Under the pieces are notes generated by a model. That model did no database searches. It saw only the letters and a list, made by a program, of their open reading frames with translations, and was not told the DNA's origin. Shown one piece after another: positions 17,105 through 24,713 of a stretch of 38,161 bases of DNA. This stretch comes from Coriobacteriia bacterium (GTDB lineage: Bacteria; Actinomycetota; Coriobacteriia; Anaerosomatales; JAAXUF01): assembly GCA_013334745.1 (NCBI GenBank), contig JAAXWY010000019.1, forward strand, positions 1 through 38,161, in the 5' to 3' direction. Numbering within the stretch: the stretch's first letter is position 1; every line of letters starts with the position of its first letter. Position numbers and translations under genes: made by a program.

Positions 17105-18235
17105 GTGAGCCTGCCGATCATCGAGCGTCACCCCGGGTTCGCGAACCTGCCGCGCGTGGCGCTGTGCGATCTGCCTACGCCCGCCGAAGCGCTCGACCTG
17201 CCCGGGGAGATCGCAGATCGGTTCCACGCGCTGTACGTGAAGCGCGACGACCTCACCAGCGCCGCGTACGGCGGCAACAAGGTGCGCAAGCTCGAGTTCC
17301 TGCTCGGCGAGGCAATCGAGCAGGGGGCGCGCACGACGCTGACGTTCGGTGCGTATGGCTCGAACCACGCGCTGGCGACCGCGGTGTTCTCGCGACGGTT
17401 GGGCCTCGAGCCGCACGCGGTGCTCTCCCCACAGGCTCCGGGCCCGTTCGCAGCGGCGACGCTGCGCGCGCACGCCGGGCTCGGCACCGTCATCCACCTC
17501 GTCGACGGCTGGGACGGCGCGCGTGAAGCGGTGCGCGCCAAGCAGGCGCTCGAGCGACGCGACGGCATCGCGCCGTGCGTCATCCCGATGGGTGGCACGA
17601 GCGCACTCGGCGCGATGGGCTACGTGAACGCCGCGTTCGAGCTGGTTGCGCAGGCGCACGCTGGCGAGCGACCTGTTCTCGGCGGACTGCTGACGATGCG
17701 CGGTGACGGTGGGGCGGTCATCGAGCCCGACGTCGTCTACGTCGCGGCCGGCACGCTCGGCACGGCCGTCGGCCTGGCCATCGGCTTCGCAGCGGCCGGT
17801 CTCGACACGCGAGTCGTCGCGACGCGCGTCACGCCCGACAGCGTCGCCACGGACGCCATCGCCGAGAAGCTCGCCGCCGACACGATCGCGCTGGCCCGCT
17901 CGCTCGATGCCGGCTTCCCGCCGCTGACGCCGGTCGATCTCGCGCTGGAGCTGCGCCACGACTGGTTTGAACCCGGCTACGGCGTCGTCACCCCCGAGAC
18001 CACCGAGGCGGTCGAGCTCGCGCGAGCGGCGGGACTGACTCTCGAGACGACGTACACCGGCAAGGCGTTCGCGGCGATGATCGCGGATGCGCGTGCGGGC
18101 GACCTGCTCGGCAGCCATGTGGTGTTCTGGGACACCTACAATTCGGCGCCGATGCCGCAGGCCGGGCCCGTTGCGGCGCTGCCGGCACAGCTGCGGGAGT
18201 ACGTGGCGCAGTGCGACAGGCTGTTCGGGACCTAG
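17105..18235 (+). CDS. D-cysteine desulfhydrase / ACC deaminase-family PLP enzyme
   Basis: A 376-residue fold-type II PLP enzyme. The Schiff-base Lys59 lies in AAYGGNKVRKLEF, preceded by VKRDDLTS, and the cofactor-ring block is TFGAYGSNHALATA. The phosphate loop region is VYVAAGTLGTAVGLA, and the C terminus has the conserved ETTYTGKAF and VVFWDTYNS. These match the group containing D-cysteine desulfhydrase (releases sulfide, ammonia and pyruvate) and ACC deaminase; substrate choice needs assay. GTG start with GAGAGGTG upstream. Stop codon overlaps that of the convergent diguanylate cyclase within the palindrome CTAG. Confidence 0.87.
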   Translation: MSLPIIERHPGFANLPRVALCDLPTPAEALDLPGEIADRFHALYVKRDDLTSAAYGGNKVRKLEFLLGEAIEQGARTTLTFGAYGSNHALATAVFSRRLGLEPHAVLSPQAPGPFAAATLRAHAGLGTVIHLVDGWDGAREAVRAKQALERRDGIAPCVIPMGGTSALGAMGYVNAAFELVAQAHAGERPVLGGLLTMRGDGGAVIEPDVVYVAAGTLGTAVGLAIGFAAAGLDTRVVATRVTPDSVATDAIAEKLAADTIALARSLDAGFPPLTPVDLALELRHDWFEPGYGVVTPETTEAVELARAAGLTLETTYTGKAFAAMIADARAGDLLGSHVVFWDTYNSAPMPQAGPVAALPAQLREYVAQCDRLFGT

Positions 18236-19410
18236 TCGGCGGGGCTGGGTGCGACGCTTCCTTGCATCCCCGCGTGCCCGACGCCGAATGCCCCTTCTGC
18301 GAACCCCTGCGCCTTGGCTTGCGCCTTGGCCGCGTACATCCTCGAATCTGCGGCGAGGCGGACCTTCCAGAGCTCGCCATCGGCCGACGTGGCGGCGCCC
18401 ATAGAGAGTGAGACCGCCGGCGCCCCGCCGTCCGCACGCTCAGAGAGGTGGTCGCGAATGCGCGCCATCGCTTGGTCTGCGTCGTGTGAGTCCGTCTCCG
18501 GCAGCAGAATCGAGAACTCGTCTCCGCCCACTCTCGCGAGCACGTCTTCGTTTCGAACGACGGTGGACAAGGCCGTGGCCGCCTCGATGAGCAGCTGGTC
18601 GCCAGCCGCATGGCCCTGCTCGTCGTTGACCGTCTTGAGGCCGTCTATGTCGCAGACGATGATGCTGACGGGTACGGCGCGGGTCGCCTCGAGCCGCGCC
18701 AGCTCGGCGTCGAAGAAACGCCGGTTGAACAGCCCGGTCAGCTCGTCGCGGATCGTCAGTTCGCGAAGCTCCTGCTCGATGATGTGTCGTCGAGCGATTT
18801 CGCATCGGGCGGTTGCCAGGCTCTCGCGCGCGGCCGTCGCGAGCATCCACACGGCGTAGGCTGTCGCCGGAAAGATGATGGCCGCCGCCACCAGTTCGCT
18901 CGGTGTCGGCACATGACTGCTTGGGCCACCAATCCATCCGGTCATGCTCTCGACTGCGAGCAGTACCGCCGAGAGCCCCGCGAAGATTGCGGTGAGTACG
19001 AACGGCCTGGTCTCCAATGTCATCCCTGCCCAGATCACGATGACCGGGTAGGCGAACGTCGCCGGGTCATGAAGGCCGTTACCGCGCAGCCCTGTGACGG
19101 TCACGAGCGAGATCGCAGTGATCACAATGATCAGCGTGGCCGCACCCAGCAACCCCTTGCGCACGCAGGCGTAGGCGATCACGAAGCCCACGGCTGCCAG
19201 CGCGGGCGGCCACGCCATCGAGTACTGCGAGGTCAAGAGCGCGAACAGCGCTGCCAGGCCCGCACCGCACAGAGCGATAGGGAGCGCCCGTAGATGCGTC
19301 TTCCTCAGGCGCTCGTGCTCGAGTTCGTCGAAGTCGGGTGGCTCGGTGATGTCGTTGTGCGGTGTGACTGCCGGGTCGCAGGGCGCATACGATGATTGGT
19401 CTTCGCTCAA
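18232..19410 (-). CDS. Membrane-bound GGDEF diguanylate cyclase
   Basis: Makes cyclic di-GMP from two GTP. The N-terminal half carries six or so hydrophobic helices (from ALPIALCGAGLAALFALL to ELVAAAIIFPATAYAVWML), a putative membrane sensor of no family I recognise. A short coiled linker leads to the GGDEF domain: IRDELTGLFNRRFFDAEL, the metal-binding IIVCDIDGLKTVNDEQGH, and an intact active site ARVGGDEF. An inhibitory I-site R-x-x-D (RNED) precedes it at the canonical distance, so product inhibition is expected. Start: TTG at 19410 has AAAGGGGG at 9-nt spacing; an ATG at 19461 in the same frame would add 17 residues and has a weaker context. Confidence 0.88.
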   Translation of the reverse strand: MSEDQSSYAPCDPAVTPHNDITEPPDFDELEHERLRKTHLRALPIALCGAGLAALFALLTSQYSMAWPPALAAVGFVIAYACVRKGLLGAATLIIVITAISLVTVTGLRGNGLHDPATFAYPVIVIWAGMTLETRPFVLTAIFAGLSAVLLAVESMTGWIGGPSSHVPTPSELVAAAIIFPATAYAVWMLATAARESLATARCEIARRHIIEQELRELTIRDELTGLFNRRFFDAELARLEATRAVPVSIIVCDIDGLKTVNDEQGHAAGDQLLIEAATALSTVVRNEDVLARVGGDEFSILLPETDSHDADQAMARIRDHLSERADGGAPAVSLSMGAATSADGELWKVRLAADSRMYAAKAQAKAQGFAEGAFGVGHAGMQGSVAPSPAD

Positions 19411-19438
19411 CTCGGCATACCCCCTTTGACTACCACTT

Positions 19439-19458
19439 GGCTCATACCCGCATGAGCC
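19439..19458. repeat. Perfect inverted repeat upstream of the diguanylate cyclase
   Basis: GGCTCAT-ACCCGC-ATGAGCC, a 7-bp stem with a 6-nt loop, between the hydrogenase protease gene and the TTG start of the GGDEF gene. It could be an operator, a weak terminator for the hydrogenase transcript (no U-tract follows on the minus strand), or leader RNA. It does not resemble a cyclic di-GMP riboswitch. Confidence 0.45.
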
Positions 19459-19547
19459 CACTTGCCCACGCTCAGAGCAGATGAAAGCGTGCGAGTTCGC
19501 GGCAAAGCACCGGGATGTGCCTGCGGGGATGAGCTGTGCGGGCCGCG

Positions 19548-20015
19548 CTACTTCTGCTCGGCCAGCCGCCGCGCTTCGGCCGCGACCATCTCGGCCACCT
19601 CCGGCACCACTGCCTCCACCTCGGGCGTGAGCGTCTCGAAGCCGCAGGTGATGTCGCCGATCTGAACGGCGAAGATGATCACGTCCGCGCAGCCGCCCTG
19701 AAGGCGTGAAGCGAACATGATCGCAGGCACCGAGAGCCCGTGGCTCGTGTGAGAGCGCAGCGACGTGATACCGACATCGTCGGGGTCGAACCGGTAGACG
19801 GAGCCGGGGGTGTCGTCTGCCGCGATCGCATCGACCACGACCACGGAGTCGTACTCCATGAAGTGCCTGGTAAGCGCCATGCCGTCGGTGCCGCCACTCA
19901 CGACGGCGACGTCGGCGCCCAGATCACGCGAGGCCAAAGCCTCAGCGACCCGGACGCCGACGCCGTCGTCGCCCATCAACGTGTTCCCGATCCCTATGAT
20001 GCAGACTCGGGACAC
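19548..20015 (-). CDS. Hydrogenase maturation endopeptidase (HyaD/HybD family)
   Basis: A 155-residue nickel-dependent protease that removes the C-terminal tail of the hydrogenase large subunit after nickel insertion. The signature IGIGNTLMGDDGVGVRVAE opens the protein; metal ligands are readable as Asp16, Asp62 (VVVVDAI) and His92 (SHTSHGLSVP). GTG start at 20015, 6 bp after the cytochrome b stop, so it is the last gene of the hydrogenase operon. Its presence agrees with the processed tail predicted for the large subunit (cleavage after His530). Confidence 0.93.
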   Translation of the reverse strand: MSRVCIIGIGNTLMGDDGVGVRVAEALASRDLGADVAVVSGGTDGMALTRHFMEYDSVVVVDAIAADDTPGSVYRFDPDDVGITSLRSHTSHGLSVPAIMFASRLQGGCADVIIFAVQIGDITCGFETLTPEVEAVVPEVAEMVAAEARRLAEQK

Positions 20016-20021
20016 GTCCCC

Positions 20022-20714
20022 CTAGACCTTCTCGGCCCGTACGCCACCGCTGGTATCGGCAGTGTCGTAGTCACCCGCGACTCGCAGGTCCTCGGGCACG
20101 GAACGCCACAGCATGATGCTCGCCTCGGCCGGGTCTTCGACCACCACGAGGTACAGATGGATCATGAAGAACATGATCAGGATCCACATCGTGAGGTAGT
20201 GCCACAGCCGGACGACGTTTTGCCCACCGAGCAGGTTCGTGAACCACAACATCGCCTCGGCAGTCGGCGTGAACAGCGCGAACCCCGTAAGTGCCATCAC
20301 AAGGATGCCAAGCGGGAACAGCGCCACATACGTCATCTTCTGCAGCGGGTTGTACTTCACGGTGTGCGGGCGGGTCTTGCGCAAGAACAGGTAGTACTTG
20401 ATCCACTCGGGCATCGATTTGAGGTCATCGAGCGTGAGCGCGAAGAACTTCCAGTCACGATGCCGAACGAGTCCGCCCAAGGCGGCCGTTCCCGCTCCGA
20501 AGAACGCCCAGTAGATGCGTACGACCGTGGTGAGCACGAACACGTACATCGCCACGAAGTGCACCTGGCGGATGGTGCCCAGCGCCCCGATCCAGTTCGT
20601 GTGCGCGTGGATCTGCAGTCCTGTCGCGATCAGCACGAAGAAGGAGAGCAGGTGTGCCCAGTGCAGTAACACGGCGGGCAGTGGGTGCTCGAGCCGTGTG
20701 AACTTGTGGGACAT
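20022..20714 (-). CDS. Ni,Fe-hydrogenase cytochrome b subunit
   Basis: A 230-residue membrane di-heme cytochrome b of the HyaC/HydC type that passes electrons from the hydrogenase small subunit to the quinone pool. Four main hydrophobic helices are visible. Likely heme ligands include His18 or His21 in AVLLHWAHLLSFFVLIATG, His in RQVHFVAMYVFVL, and the C-terminal pair region RLWHYLTMWILIMFFMIHLYL. A near-consensus SD (AAGGAGGTG) lies upstream of the ATG at 20714. It follows the true end of the large subunit at 20729 by 14 bp. Confidence 0.92.
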   Translation of the reverse strand: MSHKFTRLEHPLPAVLLHWAHLLSFFVLIATGLQIHAHTNWIGALGTIRQVHFVAMYVFVLTTVVRIYWAFFGAGTAALGGLVRHRDWKFFALTLDDLKSMPEWIKYYLFLRKTRPHTVKYNPLQKMTYVALFPLGILVMALTGFALFTPTAEAMLWFTNLLGGQNVVRLWHYLTMWILIMFFMIHLYLVVVEDPAEASIMLWRSVPEDLRVAGDYDTADTSGGVRAEKV

Positions 20715-20728
20715 GCTTCCACCTCCTT

Positions 20729-22366
20729 CTAGCGGACCTTGAACTCGAGGACGCGGTTGGTTGTCGGTTCAATCACGTGAACCGCGCACGCCATTCAAGG
20801 ATCGAATGTGTGGACCGTCCGCAGGAGCTCGAGCGGCTTGGTCGGATCGACGACCGGGGTCCCGACAAGTGCCTCTTCGACCGGGCCGCGCACGCCGTTG
20901 TCGTCGCGCGGGGCGAGGTTCCAGTTGCTCGCCGGGACCGTTGCGTACTTGGCGACCTTGCCGTCCTTTGTGCGGCAGTAGTGCGACAGCGCGCCGCGCG
21001 GTGCATCGTACCCGCTCGCGCCTTCGCCCTCGGCCATGAGGTTCGGCTCGGTGAAGCACTCGTAGTCGCCGGCCTTCATGTTGGCCAGCAGCTGGTTGCC
21101 CCACTCGGCGGCCTTGTCGCAGTTGACGCGCGCCTTGATGACGCGAGCAGCGACGCGACCGAGGTTGGACACGAGCACCTCGGGGTGGCCCGTCTGACCG
21201 ATCGCGGCAAGCACGCCGTCGACGTAGGCCACGACGTCCTTTTGACCTGCTACGTAGGCGACGAGCACCTCGGAGAGCGGGCCCACCTCCATCGGGACGT
21301 CCTTGCCGGCCGGGCTCGGATAGCGAGCCGCCCGGGTCCAGTCGTACTTGCCCGATGGCATGTCGGGTCCGTCGATGGCCGGCCACTGCGTGAACTCGAT
21401 CTCCTTCTGGCCGACATCGAACGGGTGCTGACCTGCGCCCATCGAGTCCTTGTAGTAGCTGTGCTTCGTGTAGAGCTTGATGTCGTTCGGGTCACACTTC
21501 TCGTTCTTGAGCTGCTTGTCGAAGATCGCGCCGCGCGGGAAGACCCGCTTGTACGGATCCTGGCTCTTGTCCTCGAGCAGGCCCCACGTCAGGAAGTTCC
21601 CGCAGCCCTGGCCGAACGTCGCGAGCTCGGGGAACGCACCGGCAACCGCGATGAGGTCGTTCCACATGACCTCCTCGGTGAACTGCTTCACGAGTGCCAT
21701 CCGGTCGAGGTAGTACTTCACTTCTTCGAGGCTGGGCAGCTGGGTGATTCCACCGGCGGCCATGTTCATGATCATCGGGAACTTGCCTGCGATGACCGCG
21801 CACGCCTCGTTGGCCCACTGCTGCGCCTGGATCGACTGGATGTAGTGCTTCGTGAGCAGCAGGTCCACGTCCGGCGGCAGCACGTAGCCGGGGTGGTCCC
21901 AATAGTGATTCGAGAACGGGTTCGTCTGTCCCGATGTGGCGATGCGCTTGACCGTGTCCTGGATGCCGAGCAACTCGGGATCGGTGGTCTTGGCGTTGAG
22001 CACGTTGGGGACGTTGACGTAGTCGAACGCATTCAAGATGTAGAACCACAGGATCGAGTCGTAGCCGATCTGCGTCGCATCGAGCATGTTGCGCACGAGG
22101 CGAGCGTTGTCGGTGACCGTGTCGACGCCCATGGCCCGCTCAGCCGCGGTCGCCGAGTTGAGCGCGTGCGGGTTGGGACAGACGCCACAGATGCGCTGCG
22201 CGTATTGCCACGTGTCACGCGGGTCGACCGTCTCCATGAAGATCTCGAAGCCGCGGAACAGCGTGCAGGTGTTCCACGCATCCTTGACCTTGCCGTTCTC
22301 GACTTCAACGGTGATGCGCAGGTGACCTTCGATGCGAGTGATCGGGTCGATGACGACCTTCGTCAT
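20729..22366 (-). CDS. [NiFeSe] hydrogenase large subunit with in-frame UGA read as selenocysteine
   Basis: Catalytic subunit that splits H2. The N-terminal nickel motif is RICGVC (Cys60, Cys63), within the family block ICGVCPNPHALNSATAAERA. Stopping at the first UGA (20797-20795) would leave 523 residues ending HTFDP, without the second nickel motif. Reading UGA as Sec524 continues the frame to TAG at 20729-20731 and yields DP-U-MACAVH then VIEPTTNRVLEFKVR, the D-P-[C/U]-x-x-C-x-x-H motif expected at this place, for 545 residues in all. The protease would cut after His530 and remove 15 residues. The ATG overlaps the small-subunit stop by 4 bp (ATGA). A SECIS-like hairpin follows the UGA. Selenocysteine machinery genes are not in this window. 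The selenoprotein reading is inferred, but strongly supported. Confidence 0.93.
20765..20784 (-). promoter_or_regulatory. Candidate bacterial SECIS element
   Basis: In mRNA sense, CGGUUCA-CGUGAU-UGAACCG: a perfect 7-bp stem with a 6-nt loop containing G and U. The stem starts 11 nt and the loop 18 nt after the UGA, inside the reading frame. Bacterial SECIS elements sit directly 3' of the UGA with an apical loop about 16-25 nt away, often with an essential G in the loop. Geometry fits; recognition by SelB is untested. Confidence 0.7.
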
Positions 22367-23496
22367 GACTGCTCACCACCTTCCGCGTCCTTCGCTTTGG
22401 GCTTGGCCGCGCCGTTCTCGCTCGGCCCGCCCTTGAACAGGCGACCCGTCGCGACTTGACCGACCAGATGCACGCCCAGTCCCACTCCTGTTGCGGCGGC
22501 AAGCCCGACGCCGATCTGCTGGGCCGAGAAGCCCTGGATCGCGGGAACCGGGATGTTGGGCACCGGCGCCGCGAGCGGGCTGAAGTCGTTCCAGAAGTTG
22601 TCCTCGGCGCATCCCGAGCAGGGCCCGGAGTTCACGCACCACGACACCCTACCGTTCCACTTGTTGATGGGGCAGGGAGCATGAGTGACCGGACCCTTGC
22701 AGCCGACCTTGTACAGGCACCAGCGCTTGCGAGAGCCCTCGTCGCCGAACTTCTCGACGAACTCGCCGGCCTCGAAGTGTCCGCGGCGCTCGCAGTTGTC
22801 GTGGATGAGCTGGTCGTAGAGGAAGAGCGGACGCGCGTGCGCGTCGAGCTCCGGCAGCTTGCCGTACACGAGGATGTAGACGAGTGTCGCGACGAGGTCG
22901 TCGCCGTGGCCGGGGCAGCGCGGCAGGTTGACGACTGCGGCATCCGGGATGCCGCCCTTGGTCCTGAGCCACTCGCCGACGCCCATGGCACCGGTCGGGT
23001 TGGGCGTGCGCGCCTGAACGTTGCCAAAGCTCGCGCACGAGCCGATGGCGATGACGCCCTTGGCCTTGGGGTAGTACTCCTTGAGAATCTCCTGAGCGGA
23101 CCGTCCCGATACCGAGAACGCTTCTTCCATCTCGGATGGGACCGAGCCCTCGATGACCCAGTAGGTGCCCTCGTCAAAGGCGTCCTTGAAGGACTTCTCG
23201 GCTTCGAATCCTGCAGCAGCCATCGCAGCCTCGTTGTAGGCGAGCGAGATCTGCTGGAGGATCAACTGCGCGGGAGTCGGCGAGGTCGATTGCAGCAGCG
23301 CCACGGTGCACCCGAGACACTCCTGGAAGTCCGACCAGACCACCACGGGCAGCTTCGTAGCCTCCTCGATGGCGTTGGCCACTTGCGCCACCCCTGTCTG
23401 ACCCAGACCGATAACGGTCGCGAGCCAGCCGCAGTACTTCAAGAAGTCGCGCCGTTCCAGGCCATAGATGGGGCTGGAGCGCTCCGTCTCGAGCAT
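22363..23496 (-). CDS. Hydrogenase small subunit, Tat-exported, membrane-anchored
   Basis: Electron-transfer subunit with three Fe-S clusters, 377 residues. A Tat signal (RRDFLK at 15-20, then a hydrophobic stretch) directs export of the folded heterodimer. Proximal cluster ligands: Cys60, Cys63, Cys154 (GSCASFGN) and Cys194 (RCPGHGDD). Distal: His232, Cys235, Cys260 and Cys266, with the spacing of Desulfovibrio enzymes. Medial: Cys275, Cys293 and Cys296, plus Cys287 in SWCV where [NiFe] enzymes have Pro (N-W-P-V), so a [4Fe-4S] medial cluster is expected. A C-terminal helix (328-349) anchors the protein near the cytochrome b. Start ATG 23496 has AAGGAGG 7 nt upstream. First gene of the operon. 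Confidence 0.94.
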   Translation of the reverse strand: MLETERSSPIYGLERRDFLKYCGWLATVIGLGQTGVAQVANAIEEATKLPVVVWSDFQECLGCTVALLQSTSPTPAQLILQQISLAYNEAAMAAAGFEAEKSFKDAFDEGTYWVIEGSVPSEMEEAFSVSGRSAQEILKEYYPKAKGVIAIGSCASFGNVQARTPNPTGAMGVGEWLRTKGGIPDAAVVNLPRCPGHGDDLVATLVYILVYGKLPELDAHARPLFLYDQLIHDNCERRGHFEAGEFVEKFGDEGSRKRWCLYKVGCKGPVTHAPCPINKWNGRVSWCVNSGPCSGCAEDNFWNDFSPLAAPVPNIPVPAIQGFSAQQIGVGLAAATGVGLGVHLVGQVATGRLFKGGPSENGAAKPKAKDAEGGEQS

Positions 23497-23666
23497 GCGA
23501 ACACCTCCTTCGGGCACAGCGTCACACGCTTATGGTGCGACGCTTTGTCATTAGGGTTTGCTTACCCCTCGAAGCGTGTGCGCAATCGGTCGATTCAACT
23601 CGGTTCGGTGGGCGGCGTGTGCTACTTTCGGGACAGTGCGGCGAACCGGATGTCGGAGGCTGATTC

Positions 23667-24713
23667 ATGGACGTGTGGAGAGGGTTCGGGAGCGACAACC
23701 ACTCAGGGGTGCACCCCGAGGTCATCGCAGCGATCGCCGAGGCGAACACGGGCCACGCGCACGCGTACGGAGACGACCCCTGGACGCTTCGCGCCACCTC
23801 CGCGCTCCAGATCGAATTCGGAGAGCGTTCGCAGGTCGCGTTCGTATTCAACGGGACCGGAGCGAACGTCGTGGGTCTCTCGGCGGTGTGTCGTCCGTGG
23901 GAGAGCGTCATCTGCGCCGAGAGCGCGCACATCGCCACCGATGAGTGCGCGGCACCCGAGCACATCGCCAACGTGAAACTCGTGACGGTGATGACGCCCG
24001 ACGGCAAGCTCACCCCCGAGCTCGTGAAGCCTGCTCTGACCGGCTTCGGCTTCGAGCATCATGCGCAGCCCAAAGTCATCAGCGTCTCGAACGTGAGCGA
24101 GCTTGGCACCGTGTACACACCCGATGAGCTGCGCGCGCTCGCGAACCTCGCGCACGAAAAGGGCATGCTGTTGCACGTCGACGGCGCGCGCATCGCCAAT
24201 GCGGCGGTCGCGCTGGGCGCGTCGATCGCCGACCTCACGGTCAAGGCGGGCGTCGACCTCGTCTCGCTCGGCGGCACCAAGAACGGGATGCTCGCCGGCG
24301 AGGCCGTCGTGCTACTCGGCGATGCATGCACCGACACGCTACCCTACGTGCGCAAGCAGTCGGCGCAGCTCGCCAGCAAGATGCGGTTCGTCTCGGCGCA
24401 GTTCCTCGCGATGTACGGCACGGACCTGTGGCGCCGCTGCGCGACCAACGCCAACAACATGGCGCGCGCGCTGGCATCGGGTGCGTCCGCACGCGGGATC
24501 GAGATCGCGTTCCCGGTACTGGCGAACGAGGTGTTCGCGCTGCTCAAGGACGATGCGATCCCCGATCTGCAGGAGCGCTTCCACTTCTACGCGTGGGAGG
24601 AAGGGCTCGCCGAGGGCCGCTCGCTCGTGCGCTGGGTGACCTCGTGGGACACCGAGATGGGCGAAGTCAACGCACTGTTGGACGCGCTTGGCGAACTCGG
24701 CTCGGCTACTTAG
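23667..24713 (+). CDS. Threonine aldolase-like PLP beta-eliminating lyase
   Basis: A 348-residue fold-type I PLP enzyme, probably cleaving L-threonine or L-allo-threonine to glycine and acetaldehyde. It opens RGFGSDNHSGVHPEVIAAI, with substrate-binding AYGDDPWT, cofactor-stacking ESAHIATDECAAPEH, the PLP-nitrogen Asp172 in HVDGARIANA, and Schiff-base Lys205 in SLGGTKNGMLAGEAVV. The ATG follows GGAGG at 7-nt spacing. A possible -10 TACTTT lies at 23623-23628. Its 3' end overlaps the convergent sugar dehydrogenase gene by 8 bp. Related specificities (phenylserine, other beta-hydroxy amino acids) cannot be excluded. Confidence 0.9.
   Translation: MDVWRGFGSDNHSGVHPEVIAAIAEANTGHAHAYGDDPWTLRATSALQIEFGERSQVAFVFNGTGANVVGLSAVCRPWESVICAESAHIATDECAAPEHIANVKLVTVMTPDGKLTPELVKPALTGFGFEHHAQPKVISVSNVSELGTVYTPDELRALANLAHEKGMLLHVDGARIANAAVALGASIADLTVKAGVDLVSLGGTKNGMLAGEAVVLLGDACTDTLPYVRKQSAQLASKMRFVSAQFLAMYGTDLWRRCATNANNMARALASGASARGIEIAFPVLANEVFALLKDDAIPDLQERFHFYAWEEGLAEGRSLVRWVTSWDTEMGEVNALLDALGELGSAT

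Noticed and set aside
19411-19547. Cyclic di-GMP riboswitch before the GGDEF gene
   Set aside because: The conserved core and tetraloop-receptor elements of GEMM are not visible; only one simple hairpin is present.
20795-20797. Premature stop or pseudogene in the hydrogenase large subunit
   Set aside because: The frame after the UGA restores the exact C-terminal nickel motif and ends at a normal stop. Decay would not leave this pattern, and the partner genes are intact.
20777-22459. A 560-codon open frame on the plus strand opposite the hydrogenase large subunit
   Set aside because: It is a GC-rich shadow frame: its codons mirror the third positions of the well-supported hydrogenase gene and it shows no family motifs.
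22456-23976. A 506-codon open frame opposite the hydrogenase small subunit
   Set aside because: It is antisense to a gene with full Fe-S ligand sets, has biased composition, and overlaps the threonine aldolase gene.
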